From assembly GCF_028128765.1 (NCBI RefSeq), contig NZ_LBJG01000024.1, forward strand, positions 992,001-1,056,000: DNA of 64,000 bases, in the 5' to 3' direction. The DNA is from Bradyrhizobium sp. CCBAU 51627. GTDB taxonomy: Bacteria; Pseudomonadota; Alphaproteobacteria; Rhizobiales; Xanthobacteraceae. Each line of letters starts with the position of its first letter. Position 1 is the stretch's first letter. The notes beneath the pieces were generated by a model. That model saw only the letters and a list, made by a program, of their open reading frames with translations. It made no database searches and was not told where the DNA came from. Positions 16,511 through 25,500 of this stretch are shown one piece after another. The translations under genes were made by a program, and so were the position numbers.

Positions 16511-18046
16511 ATGAAAGATCCCGTCAATTCCAACATCACGACATCCCGCAGGATCTTGAAGCCGCGCCGGCTGGCGCTGCTTGGCACCGTGGCCGCGCTT
16601 GGTGCGGCCGTGCTGGTGGCTTCTCCTGCATCAAAGCAGATCGGCATGAGCTCCCTGATTTCGCCTGCGCAGGCCACCGAAAGCGCGGCAACGCCGGCTG
16701 GCTTCGGCGACCTCGTCAGCAAGGTCAAGCCCGCCGTCATCTCGGTACGGGTGAAGATCGACGAGGACAATGACAAGAGCGCGATGCTGCAACAGAACCG
16801 TATGAACCAGGACGAGGATTCCCCGTTCGACCAGTTCTCGCGGCAGTTCGGTTTCCGCTTCCCTGATGGCATGAACGGCATGCCGCGCCAGCGTCACCAG
16901 GTGATCACGGGCGAGGGCTCCGGCTTCTTCATCTCGGCTGATGGTTATGCCGTGACCAACAACCACGTCGTCGACCACGCCGAATCCGTGCAGGTGACGA
17001 CGGACGACGGCACGATCTACACCGCGAAAGTCGTCGGCACCGATCCGAAGACCGATCTCGCGCTGATCAAGGTCGACGGCAAGAAGGATTTTCCGTTCGT
17101 CAAATTCTCCGACCAGAAGCCCCGGATCGGCGACTGGGTGGTTGCGGTCGGCAATCCCTTCGGCCTCGGCGGCACCGTGACCGCCGGCATCGTCTCGGCC
17201 AGCGGCCGCGACATCGGCAACGGCCCCTATGACGACTTCATCCAAATCGATGCGCCGATCAACAAGGGCAATTCCGGCGGTCCCGCCTTCGACATGAATG
17301 GCAACGTGATCGGCGTGAACACCGCGATCTTCTCGCCTTCGGGCGGATCGGTCGGCATCGGCTTCGACATTCCGGCTTCGACCGCAAAGCTCGTCGTTGC
17401 CCAGCTGAAGGACAAGGGGTCCGTGACCCGCGGTTGGCTCGGCGTGCAGGTGCAGCCGGTGACCGCAGAGATCGCCGACAGCCTCGGCCTGAAGGCGGCG
17501 CGCGGCGCGATCGTCGACACCCCGCAGGACGGCAGTCCCGCGGCGAAGGCCGGCATCGAAGCTGGCGACGTCATCACCGCCGTCAACGGCACCGCGATCA
17601 AGGACTCCCGCGATCTCGCCCGCACCATCGCCGGGCTGGCGCCGGGGACATCCGTGAAGCTCGACGTCATTCACAAGGGCGGCAGCAAGACCGTGACGCT
17701 GGCCCTCGGCGAGTTGCCGAACGAGCGGCAGGCCAAGGTTGACGACGGCAAGACCCAGCAGGCCCCCGGCACGCCGCGTCTCGGCCTCAGTCTGGCCCCG
17801 GCCGGCGACGTCCAGGGTGCCGGCCAGAAGGGTGTCGTGGTCACCGAGGTCGATCCGCAGGGTCCTGCGGCGCAACGCGGCATCCAGACCGGCGACGTCA
17901 TCCTCAACGTCGGCGGCAAGGCGGTCGCCAATGTCGGCGAGGTCCGTTCCGAGCTGGCACAGGCCAAATCGTCCGGCAAGAAGAGTGTGCTGTTGCAGGT
18001 GAAGAGCGCGGAGGCGACCCGCTTCGTCGCAGTGCCGCTCGCCTGA
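16511..18046 (+). CDS. degP: DegP/HtrA-type periplasmic serine protease
   Basis: A 511-residue Do-like protease. A basic N-terminus and hydrophobic segment (about residues 20-40) act as signal or anchor. The trypsin-like domain has the triad His near 152 (TNNHVVDH), Asp near 181 (DPKTDLALIKVD) and Ser near 256 (NKGNSGGPAF). Two PDZ domains follow, about 285-375 and 410-505. This is the full family length. It degrades or refolds damaged envelope proteins. It is divergent from the Usp gene and followed directly by a strong terminator at 18067-18093. Confidence 0.94.
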   Translation: MKDPVNSNITTSRRILKPRRLALLGTVAALGAAVLVASPASKQIGMSSLISPAQATESAATPAGFGDLVSKVKPAVISVRVKIDEDNDKSAMLQQNRMNQDEDSPFDQFSRQFGFRFPDGMNGMPRQRHQVITGEGSGFFISADGYAVTNNHVVDHAESVQVTTDDGTIYTAKVVGTDPKTDLALIKVDGKKDFPFVKFSDQKPRIGDWVVAVGNPFGLGGTVTAGIVSASGRDIGNGPYDDFIQIDAPINKGNSGGPAFDMNGNVIGVNTAIFSPSGGSVGIGFDIPASTAKLVVAQLKDKGSVTRGWLGVQVQPVTAEIADSLGLKAARGAIVDTPQDGSPAAKAGIEAGDVITAVNGTAIKDSRDLARTIAGLAPGTSVKLDVIHKGGSKTVTLALGELPNERQAKVDDGKTQQAPGTPRLGLSLAPAGDVQGAGQKGVVVTEVDPQGPAAQRGIQTGDVILNVGGKAVANVGEVRSELAQAKSSGKKSVLLQVKSAEATRFVAVPLA

Positions 18047-18066
18047 TTCTTCAGCCGACGCAGCTC

Positions 18067-18093
18067 AAAAGGCGGCCCGCGGGCCGCCTTTTT
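18067..18093 (+). terminator. rho-independent terminator of degP
   Basis: A perfect GC-only palindrome GGCGGCCCGCGGGCCGCC at 18071-18088 is flanked by AAAA upstream and TTTTTC downstream, starting about 20 bases after the degP stop. Confidence 0.85.
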
Positions 18094-18317
18094 CATGAGC
18101 ACCTGCGAGATACCAGCAGGCCTTCGATAACATTCTCGTCAACGGCAGCAATAGTGACGGGTTCGTCCGAAAAAGCCGCGTTCGCTCGTCAGACTTTGGA
18201 ATTGTGTATTGTGCTTTGGCGGCAACGAAGCCGCCGAGGCAAACTGCTGGAGTGGAACTTCGGACGCCCGGCCGCTTTGTGGAACCGGCCGGTAGTTCAC
18301 ATTTGATCGGTGCCGAC

Positions 18318-18680
18318 ATGGATCGATTGAAGCTCTCGCTGAAGCTTGCGCTGCTCGCGGCGCCTCTCGTACTGGCGTCCGGAAGTGCTATCGGGCGCGA
18401 TGATGGCCGCTTCGCCAACTCGCCGCTGAAACCCTGGTTCGACAGCCTGCGCAGCCATCTGGGTCCGTGCTGCTCGGACGCCGACGGCGTTGCCGTGGCC
18501 GACCCGGACTGGGATTCGCTCAATGGACATTACCGCGTCCGGCTGGACGGGGAGTGGGTGGATGTGCCCGACGAAGCCGTGATCACTGAGCCGAACCGCG
18601 CCGGCCGCACCATGGTCTGGCCGGTCAAGACGGCGTTCGGCGTTTCGATTCGATGCTTCATGCCCGGCAGCATGACCTGA
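18318..18680 (+). CDS. secreted hypothetical protein
   Basis: A 120-residue protein starting at 18318 with a signal peptide (LKLSLKLALLAAPLVLASGSAIG). The mature part contains a CCSDADG segment and a final cysteine near residue 113, and is rich in Trp and Asp. The type is common in Bradyrhizobium as a short periplasmic protein of unknown role. The open frame begins further upstream, but only the 18318 start gives a signal peptide at the N-terminus. Two GGAAC sequences lie upstream but without a good -10 partner. Confidence 0.72.
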   Translation: MDRLKLSLKLALLAAPLVLASGSAIGRDDGRFANSPLKPWFDSLRSHLGPCCSDADGVAVADPDWDSLNGHYRVRLDGEWVDVPDEAVITEPNRAGRTMVWPVKTAFGVSIRCFMPGSMT

Positions 18681-18698
18681 CGCCGATCGGCATCAGCA

Positions 18699-18965
18699 TC
18701 ACCGCTTGGCGGATTTGCGCTTCGAACTCTTCTTCCTCGATGTCTTCTTGGGGGTCTTTCGCTTCGAGGCCTTCTTCGGCACCTTCTTGCCCTTCTTGCG
18801 CGCCTTCGAGAGGCCAATCGCAATTGCCTGCTTGCGGCTCTTCACGCGTCCGCCGCGACCGCCCCGTCCGCTCTTGGCGGTGCCCTTCTTGTAGCGGCGC
18901 ATCTCGCGCTCCACATCACTGCCGGAGCTGCGCGAATAACGGCGCTTCTTTGCCTTGCGTGCCAT
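18699..18965 (-). CDS. lysine-rich DUF6496-type protein
   Basis: An 88-residue, strongly basic protein. Residues 1-60 carry the DUF6496-like core (DVEREMRRYKKGTAKSGRGG, then SRKQAIAIGLSKARKKGKK). The last 30 residues are a histone H1-like Lys/Arg/Ser/Thr tail. The start at 18965 follows GGGAGAG. A stress-type promoter (GGAAC-N16-AGTT) at 18993-19017 points to it. DNA binding or nucleoid protection is a reasonable guess from composition; not proven. Confidence 0.75.
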   Translation of the reverse strand: MARKAKKRRYSRSSGSDVEREMRRYKKGTAKSGRGGRGGRVKSRKQAIAIGLSKARKKGKKVPKKASKRKTPKKTSRKKSSKRKSAKR

Positions 18966-18992
18966 CAAGTCTCTCCCTTGGCCCTGGGAAAG

Positions 18993-19017
18993 AACTGTAT
19001 TCCTGACGCAACGTTCC
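18993..19017 (-). promoter_or_regulatory. candidate EcfG-type promoter
   Basis: On the minus strand: GGAAC, 16 bases, AGTT, with the -10 element about 28 bases before the DUF6496 start. One mismatch from GGAAC-N16/17-CGTT. Confidence 0.55.
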
Positions 19018-19039
19018 AAGCGGGCCGGTCACTGGCTCC

Positions 19040-19234
19040 TCAGAAGGAGTTCGCGAGCTCGATCTCTGCTTCCAGCACTCGGATGCGGCGCGCGGCTTCG
19101 GCAAAGGAAAGACCTCGATCGTATTGTGCGGGCTGGTAGGCCTCCTCGCTCAGCCGCTTCAGCCGCAGCCCCTGGGCGCGGGTCATCTGCTCCATGAGAA
19201 AAGCCTTGGCGTCGTATTTACCCTGAACCTGCAT
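19040..19234 (-). CDS. DUF3072 family protein
   Basis: A 64-residue protein with the DUF3072 pattern: MTRAQGLRLKRLSEEA, a short loop (QPAQYDRGLS), then FAEAARRIRVLEAEI. This is the small helical fold often found near stress genes in Bradyrhizobium. The start at 19234 follows GGAGAG; an ATG eight codons upstream has no ribosome site. Role unknown. Confidence 0.7.
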   Translation of the reverse strand: MQVQGKYDAKAFLMEQMTRAQGLRLKRLSEEAYQPAQYDRGLSFAEAARRIRVLEAEIELANSF

Positions 19235-19295
19235 GTTCGCTCTCCATCCTGAATTCATGACTTGACTATATGTTCTCTTTTTGTTCTAACAAGCC

Positions 19296-19559
19296 ATGGA
19301 CAACAGAATTAATGAAATTCGACGTAAGATCAGCGCCTTGAGGCTGGAAATGGCCGACGTCGAGGCATCCGTGCGCGATCTCGTCAATCGCGATCGCGAC
19401 TGCACTGAACGGGCTCAGGCGCAGATGGATCTGCGCCGGAAAATCAACCTGCTGATCAGCGAATGGAAGGCTGCGGGGGGAGGCGAGGTGCTGCCTGACA
19501 TCCGCGACAGAGTGCGTCTTCGTCCGATGAAGCGTGACGGCAGGATTGCGCGCCGCTGA
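19296..19559 (+). CDS. small helical hypothetical protein
   Basis: An 87-residue charged protein with two long predicted helices (residues 1-30 and 40-60), then a basic tail. It is divergent from the DUF3072 gene. It starts a run of three short genes in the same direction (19296, 19590, 19838) with gaps of 30 and 35 bases, likely one transcript. There is no known domain that I recognise; a distant likeness to the next protein (helical, KLRAEILEL-type) may only reflect coiled-coil composition. Confidence 0.55.
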   Translation: MDNRINEIRRKISALRLEMADVEASVRDLVNRDRDCTERAQAQMDLRRKINLLISEWKAAGGGEVLPDIRDRVRLRPMKRDGRIARR

Positions 19560-19589
19560 GGCGCCCGAAACGACGGATGGAGGGCGGCG

Positions 19590-19802
19590 GTGGTGGACGA
19601 AGAGCCGGACCCCTACCGGATTCTGAAGCTGCGCGCCGAGATCCTCGAATTGGGCTCCGCCATCCGGCAATTGCAGCGCGAGGGCCTCGATGATGCTGCA
19701 GCCCAGCTCCTGATTGCGCGCAAGCGGGCTCAGCTCGACCTCCTCGTGAGGACGGGCCCCGCGGGCAGCCGTCGTAGCGTCGCTGACATCCGACGCAGCT
19801 AA
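19590..19802 (+). CDS. small helical hypothetical protein
   Basis: A 70-residue protein with a GTG start at 19590 after GGAGGGCGGCG. It opens acidic (VDEEPDPYRILKLRAEILEL) and is followed by a second helix (AAAQLLIARKRAQLDLLV). No domain recognised. Position in a short three-gene run supports expression. Confidence 0.5.
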   Translation: MVDEEPDPYRILKLRAEILELGSAIRQLQREGLDDAAAQLLIARKRAQLDLLVRTGPAGSRRSVADIRRS

Positions 19803-19837
19803 AGCGGTCGCGCAACGCGACATGCCGGAGTTCGTCC

Positions 19838-20059
19838 ATGTCGGATGCCGAAATGGCCGCCCTGATGCGAGCGGTACTTGATGATGTTTGTGCCGGCCTT
19901 GCTTTGTCCGAGACCTCGACGCGCGAGCGCGTCGCGGCGGGATTGTGTGATCTCATTCAGTCAGGGCGCTGCTCGGTCGAGGAATTGAAGCGGGTTGGCC
20001 GGGATGCTTTGACCCCCGCGCCGACCATGTGGACCTGGGAGGAGTCGAGCCTGAAGTGA
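19838..20059 (+). CDS. small conserved hypothetical protein
   Basis: A 73-residue helical protein (MSDAEMAALMRAVLDDVCAG, later ERVAAGLCDLIQSGRCSVEE). It has a GGAG ribosome site and is followed directly by a 9-bp hairpin terminator at 20061-20082. Last gene of the three-gene run. Function unknown. Confidence 0.55.
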   Translation: MSDAEMAALMRAVLDDVCAGLALSETSTRERVAAGLCDLIQSGRCSVEELKRVGRDALTPAPTMWTWEESSLK

Positions 20060-20060
20060 A

Positions 20061-20082
20061 AGGCCCCGCTTTCGCGGGGCCT
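20061..20082. terminator. shared terminator between convergent genes
   Basis: AGGCCCCGC and GCGGGGCCT form a perfect 9-bp stem with a TTTC loop. On the minus strand it is followed by TTTCA, serving the gene ending at 20098. It also lies right after the plus-strand gene ending at 20059. Confidence 0.75.
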
Positions 20083-20097
20083 GAGCTTCCCGCGGCC

Positions 20098-20337
20098 TTA
20101 CTTGGTGTTGCTCGGGGCGCTCTTGTTGTTCATCATGGTACCGCCCTGATCAGAGCCTGGGCCGGAGCCACCCTGTCCGGACGCATCGCTGCCCTTGGAT
20201 TTCATGTTGGCGCCCGTCGTCGTCTGCGACATGGACGAGTGATGATGCTTCTTGTGCAACTTGGCCTGCGCGGCGAACGGCGCGGCGGCAAGGCCGGTTG
20301 CCAACATCACGGCGAGAGCGAGCTTGGTCGTCTTCAT
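20098..20337 (-). CDS. small secreted protein, His- and Gly-rich
   Basis: A 79-residue protein beginning MKTTKLALAVMLATGLAAAP with a signal peptide cut near AQA (about residue 24). The mature part is low-complexity: a His/Lys cluster (KLHKKHHHSS), then Met, Ser, Gly and Asn. Metal binding by the His cluster is possible. A stress-type promoter (GGAAC-N16-GGTT) lies at 20376-20400 and a terminator at 20061-20082, so it is a single-gene unit. Confidence 0.7.
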   Translation of the reverse strand: MKTTKLALAVMLATGLAAAPFAAQAKLHKKHHHSSMSQTTTGANMKSKGSDASGQGGSGPGSDQGGTMMNNKSAPSNTK

Positions 20338-20375
20338 GTGGGGGAACTCCCTGGGTTGAATTGACGCAGGCAGCC

Positions 20376-20400
20376 AACCGCTATGTGCCTCAGGAGTTCC
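20376..20400 (-). promoter_or_regulatory. candidate EcfG-type promoter
   Basis: On the minus strand: GGAAC, 16 bases, GGTT; the -10 is 39 bases before the start codon at 20337. One mismatch from the consensus. Confidence 0.6.
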
Positions 20401-20430
20401 CAGCAAAGCGCTGCACGCCTTTAATGCGCT

Positions 20431-20700
20431 TCAAGATTGCTTGTCCTCGTTGAGGATGAAGACGACGCCCGTCAGTGAGGCACCGATGGCAAATGTCGTC
20501 ACCATCGTGAGGACAAAAACGAAGTCGGCCGAGCGGCCGCCGTGATTCAGCAATTCCGCGACCGCGGGATTGGCCAATATCAGCGCGAACGTGAAGACCA
20601 GACCGAGCGCCGCGCCCATCATTGCATGCGTCATCAGCTTGATCATTCCGGTCGGAGAGATCAGGTTTTGCGACTTATTTGGCGATTTCTTTGCGCGCAT
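20431..20700 (-). CDS. small two-helix membrane protein
   Basis: An 89-residue protein with a basic N-terminus (MRAKKSPNKSQN) and two membrane helices (about residues 22-45 and 55-82) separated by a short loop. The start at 20700 is chosen because a consensus stress promoter ends at 20727, which would leave the longer open frame (to 20760) outside the transcript. Type of small inner-membrane protein common in Bradyrhizobium; role unknown. Confidence 0.65.
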   Translation of the reverse strand: MRAKKSPNKSQNLISPTGMIKLMTHAMMGAALGLVFTFALILANPAVAELLNHGGRSADFVFVLTMVTTFAIGASLTGVVFILNEDKQS

Positions 20701-20726
20701 GGAGCTGCCGATCGATTTGGCATGCC

Positions 20727-20751
20727 AACGCGCGCGGTAATCGCCGGTTCC
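20727..20751 (-). promoter_or_regulatory. EcfG-type promoter, full consensus
   Basis: On the minus strand: GGAAC, 16 bases, CGTT. This is an exact match to the alphaproteobacterial general-stress promoter, with the -10 27 bases before the start at 20700. Confidence 0.75.
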
Positions 20752-20841
20752 ATCCGGCATGAAGGAATTGTTATCCGCCGCTTCATCCGGCGTTCATGCC
20801 CGATTTGCGAGGATGAGTGTCGTCAACACGGAACGTTCGCT

Positions 20842-21063
20842 ATGGGTAAAGTGGTCTTTCTCTATCGCTCGCTGGCCTATCGTAACGCGGCGGCCGACAT
20901 GTTGCGCAAGGCGCGCAAGCTTCCGCGCGGCGCGGAACGCAGCGCCGCCCGCCGCTACGCCACCGCGTTACGCGATCTCGCGCAAACGGAGGCCTGGCTC
21001 GAAGGGCGTGTCGCCGATGAACCGCGGCCGATCCCGCGACTGAAGGTCGCTGCGTCGCGCTAA
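20842..21063 (+). CDS. small basic hypothetical protein
   Basis: A 73-residue basic, helical protein (MGKVVFLYRSLAYRNAAADM, then ALRDLAQTEAWLEGRVADEP). The C-terminal pattern LAxTEAWLEGxVxxxP resembles the end of the 64-residue protein at 30062-30256 (LAKEQDWLDGEVPP), so the two may belong to one family. Its stop overlaps the convergent kinase stop by four bases. Function unknown. Confidence 0.6.
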   Translation: MGKVVFLYRSLAYRNAAADMLRKARKLPRGAERSAARRYATALRDLAQTEAWLEGRVADEPRPIPRLKVAASR

Positions 21064-22553
21064 CCGGATGCGCGCTGGAGCTCGGGAGAGGTGCTGGCCT
21101 CGAACTTGTCCTGCGTCGCCGATGTCGCCGCGCTCTTGCGCGTCAGCGGCACTTCGAGAACGCAGAGCAGGCCCTCCGACCGCCAGTCAAATTGGGCCTG
21201 TCCGCCGAGTTGGGATTCGACGCTGGCCAGCAGGCTTCTGGTCCCGAAGCCACGCGATTTCGGCGTCCTGACCAACGGCCCGCCGGTCTCCTCCCAGGTC
21301 AGCGTCAGAAGATCGTTCTCGACCTGCCAGCCGATCGCGAGCCGTCCCGACCGCGTCGAAAGCGCGCCATACTTCGCCGAATTGGTGAAGAGCTCATGCA
21401 GCGCCAGCGCCAAAGTCTGGGCGGTCGCCGGCACCAACTGTACCGCGGGACCCGCCAGCCTGATCTGTCCTCCAGGAGAATAGGGCGCAAGCTCTTCGTC
21501 GATCAGCTTCGAGAGCTCGGCGCCCTGCCAGCTCGACAGCGATAGGATCGTGTGGACGCGAGCGAGCGCATTGATGCGCCCTTCGACGGCATCGACATAG
21601 GCTTTCACCTCGTCGGCGCGGGTGAGACGCACGATCGATTGCGCCAGCGCCAGCGCGTTCTTGGCGCGGTGATCGACTTCGCGCGCGAGCAGGTTCTGCC
21701 GCTCCTCGGCGCGCTTGCGTTCGGTGATATCGACGGTGACGCCGCTCACCCGCACCACGCGACCGTTCGGATCCGCGGTTGCCGCCGCAGTGCCCACGCA
21801 CCACCGCACCTCGCCGTCGGGCCGAACGATACGGAATTCCGTCTCGTAGGCGCGCGTGCCTTTGTTGAATTCGGCGATGGCCTTGCGCAGCTGATCGACG
21901 TCGTCTGGATGCAGCAGTGCCTGAACGTTGGCCGGGTTGACCTCGAAGTTCTCGGGACTCACGCCAAAGATGCGATATTGCCCCTCGTCCCACATCCAGT
22001 CGCCGTTGACCCAGTCCCAATCCCAGGATCCCATCTTGCCGGCGGCAATCGCCATGCTGCGCCGCTCCTCGCTCTCGCGCAGCTTCGCGGTGGAGTTCTC
22101 CAGCTCAGCCGTGCGGGCGCGGACACGATCCTCGAGATCCTGGTTGAGCCGTTCGAGCTCCCGCGTCTTGCGATAGAGTTCGGCAAACACCTTGACCTTG
22201 GCGCGCAGCACCTCCGGTACGACGGGGACGGGCACGTAATCCACCGCGCCCATCTCGTAGCCGCGCAGCCGGTCGATATCGCTGACTTGAATCGCCGAGA
22301 TGAAGATCATCGCGGTCTTCTGGAAGCGCGGATGCTCGCGGATCATCGCTGCGAGCTCGAAGCCGTCGAGCTCGGGCATGCAGACGTCCACCAGGATCAC
22401 CGCGATCTCGGTCTTGAGCAGAACCTCCAGCGCCTCACGGCCGGACGAGGCGATCACGAGGTTCTCGCCGAGTTCCTTCAGGATCACTTCGTAGGCGAGC
22501 AGCTTGGCCGGCTGGTCGTCTACGAGGAGGATATTGACCTTCTCATGGTCCAT
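21060..22553 (-). CDS. response regulator-PAS-HWE histidine kinase
   Basis: A 497-residue protein. The N-terminal receiver domain (residues about 5-125, ILLVDDQ, then VILVDVCMPELDGFEL as the phospho-Asp site) is followed by a coiled coil, a PAS/PAC domain (about 170-285) and an HWE-type kinase. The kinase has the H-box EVDHRAKNALALAQ near 290, the ALHELFTNSAKYGALS N-box with its family-specific His, and the WEE of LTWEETGGP. No membrane segment. It starts 14 bases after the giant hybrid kinase stops, so both are one operon. The receiver at its N-terminus could take phosphate from that partner. Confidence 0.92.
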   Translation of the reverse strand: MDHEKVNILLVDDQPAKLLAYEVILKELGENLVIASSGREALEVLLKTEIAVILVDVCMPELDGFELAAMIREHPRFQKTAMIFISAIQVSDIDRLRGYEMGAVDYVPVPVVPEVLRAKVKVFAELYRKTRELERLNQDLEDRVRARTAELENSTAKLRESEERRSMAIAAGKMGSWDWDWVNGDWMWDEGQYRIFGVSPENFEVNPANVQALLHPDDVDQLRKAIAEFNKGTRAYETEFRIVRPDGEVRWCVGTAAATADPNGRVVRVSGVTVDITERKRAEERQNLLAREVDHRAKNALALAQSIVRLTRADEVKAYVDAVEGRINALARVHTILSLSSWQGAELSKLIDEELAPYSPGGQIRLAGPAVQLVPATAQTLALALHELFTNSAKYGALSTRSGRLAIGWQVENDLLTLTWEETGGPLVRTPKSRGFGTRSLLASVESQLGGQAQFDWRSEGLLCVLEVPLTRKSAATSATQDKFEASTSPELQRASG

Positions 22554-22566
22554 TCGCGGATCCCAC

Positions 22567-25500
22567 TCAGCGATGCAGCCACATGCGGATCGCAAGCAGC
22601 AATTGATCGGTGTTGACGGGCTTGGCGAGATAGTCGGATGCGCCTGCCTCCAGGCATTTCTCGCGGTCGCCCTTCATCGCCTTCGCCGTCAGTGCGATGA
22701 TCGGCAGGCGGAGGAAGGCCGGGTTCTCCCGGATCACGCCGATGGTCTGATAGCCATCCATCTGCGGCATCATGATGTCCATCAGCACGATAGCGATTTC
22801 CGGGTTGGATGCGACCAGTGCGACCGCCTCGCGGCCGGTGGTCGCCGTCAGCACCTTCATGCCGCGCCGTTCCAATACGCTCGACAGCGCGAAGATGTTG
22901 CGGGCATCATCATCGACGAGCAGCGCGGTCTTGCCGATCAGGTCCTCGTCGGAACTGTTCAGCTTCTCCAGCATACGCTGCTTCTCGACCGGCAGCTCCG
23001 TGATCACACGATGCAGGAACAGCGCGGTTTCGTCGAGCAGGCGTTCGGGCGACTCCACGCCCTTGACCACAATGCTGCGCGCCATGGTGTGGAGCTCAGC
23101 ATCCTCTTCGGCCGATAGCTCGCGACCGGTGAACACCACCACGGGAACATTGGACAGCGCCTCGTCGCGCCGGATCTGATCCAGCACCTCGAAGCCGCTC
23201 ATGTCCGGCAGCCTGAGATCGAGGACCACGCAATCGCAGGGCGCTTCGCGCAGGGTCGAGAGCGCGCCGGCACCGGTGTCGGTGGTCACGATCTCGATGT
23301 CGTCGTGATGCAGCAGCTCCCGGATCGACAGCTGCTCGGCCTCGTTGTCCTCGACGATCAGGAGCCGCTTGCGCCGCGGCCGCGCATATTCCTTGATCTG
23401 CGCCAGCGCAGCCGCCACACCTTCGGTCGTGGTCGGCTTGTTGACGAAGGAGAATGCGCCGCGGGCCAGCGCATGCTGGCGGTCCTCGTCGAGTGTGATG
23501 ATCTGCACCGGGATGTGTCGCGTCAGCGGATTGTGCTTGAGCTGGCTCAGCACCGTCCAGCCGAGCATGTCGGGCAGGAACACGTCGAGCGACACGGCGC
23601 GCGGCTGGTATTGCTTGGCAAGCTCCAGTGCTTCGGCGCCGCGCGCTGCGACCAGGACCTTGAAACCCTTGTCGCGCGCAAGGTCGACCAGGATCCGGGC
23701 ATAGTGCGGATCGTCCTCGACGACCAGCAGAATACTGTCACCGGGCTCGAGATTGAGCCGGTCGTCGGGCAGCTGCTCGATGATGCGCGGCTGCTCCGGT
23801 GCGGCCGACTGGAGTGCGGGCGGCTGATTTTGCGGCGCCGGTGCGGCGCGTGGCGCCAGCGTCGGGCCGGAATATTTCAGCGGCAGATACAGCGTGAAGC
23901 TCGAGCCCTTGCCGGGCGCGCTACGCAGGTGGATTTCGCCGCCGAGCAGGCTTGCAAGCTCGCGGCTGATGGCCAGGCCAAGACCGGTGCCGCCATACTT
24001 GCGACTGGTGCCGGCATCCGCCTGCTGGAAAGCCTCGAAGATCAGCTTCTGCTTCTCCAGGGGAATGCCGATGCCGGTGTCGGAGACCTCGAAGGCGATC
24101 ACGGCCGGCGCGGAGTTCAGCACCGGATGATCCGTGCTCCAGCCGCCGAGCGCACCGGCGACCTTCAACCGCACTTCGCCTTCGGCGGTGAACTTGAAGG
24201 CGTTGGAGAGCAGGTTCTTCAGCACCTGCTGCAGGCGCTTGGAGTCGGTGACGATGCTGCGCGCAAGGTTCGGATCGACGTCGATCTTGAATGACAGATT
24301 GCGGTTTTCTGCCTCATGTCGGAACGGCCGCCCGACAGTTTCGAGCAGGTTCGCGGTCAGAATTTCCTCGGCATCGACCGTCACCGTACCGGACTCGATC
24401 TTGGAGAGATCGAGAATGTCGCTGATGAGGTTGAGGAGGTCGGTGCCGGCGCCGTGGATGGTGCGGGCGAATTCGACCTGCTTGGCGGAGAGGTTGCCGT
24501 CGGGATTGTCGGTGAGCTGCTGTCCCAGGATCAGGATCGAGTTCAGCGGCGTGCGCAGCTCGTGGCTCATATTGGCCAGGAATTCGGACTTGTACTTCGA
24601 GGTCAAGGCGAGCTCGGTCGCCTTTTCTTCCAGCGCGCGGCGGGCCTGCTCGATTTCCTGGTTCTTGCGCTCGACCTCGACGTTGCGTTCGGCGAGCTGC
24701 TGCGCCTTCTGCTCGAGCTGGTCGTTGGTCTGCTGCAATTCGCGCTGTTGCGTCTGGAGCTCACCCGCGAGCTGCTGCGACTGCTTGAGCAGGCCTTCGG
24801 TCTGCATCGTCGCTTCGATCGAGTTCAGCACGATGCCGATGGAATCGGTGAGCTGCTCCAGGAAGTTCATCTGCGACGTCGTGAACGAGGTGAGCGAGGC
24901 GAGCTCGATGACCGCCTTCACCTGTCCCTCGAACAGCACCGGCAGAACCACGAGGTTCTTCGGTACGACGCGGAGCAGCGCGGAATTGATCGGCACGACG
25001 TCGGAGGGAATGTCGGCGACCATGCGTGGACGCCGGTCGACCGCACATTGGCCGATCAGGCCTTCGCCGAATTGCAGCACGCGCTGATACGGGTAGACGC
25101 CATCGCCGGCATAGGAGGCGAGCAGCAGGAGCTGCGGATCGTCCTCGTTCTCCACCTGGTAGATCACACCGGTATGTGCGTTCACCAGCGGCGACAATTC
25201 GGTGAGCAGCAGCCGGCCCACGGTGGCGAGATCGCGCTGGCCCTGCAGCATGTTGGTGAATTTGGCGAGGTTGGTCTTGAGCCAGTCTTGCTCGGTATTC
25301 AGCTCCGTCGTCAGCCGGAGATTGGTGATCATCGTGTTGATGTTGTCTTTCAGCTCGGCCACCTCGCCGCGGGCGTCGACCTGGATCGACCGCGTCAAAT
25401 CGCCCTTGGTCACGGCGGTCGCGACTTCCGCGATCGCGCGCACCTGCGAGGTGAGGTTCGCCGCGAGCAGGTTGACGTTGCCGGTGAGGTCCTTCCAGGT

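Noticed and set aside
18265..18317. Two GGAAC sequences before the secreted gene at 18318 as stress promoters
   Set aside because: At spacing 16-17 the -10 positions read CTTT/TTTG and TTTG/TTGA, which do not fit NGTT, so they were left out of the promoter set.
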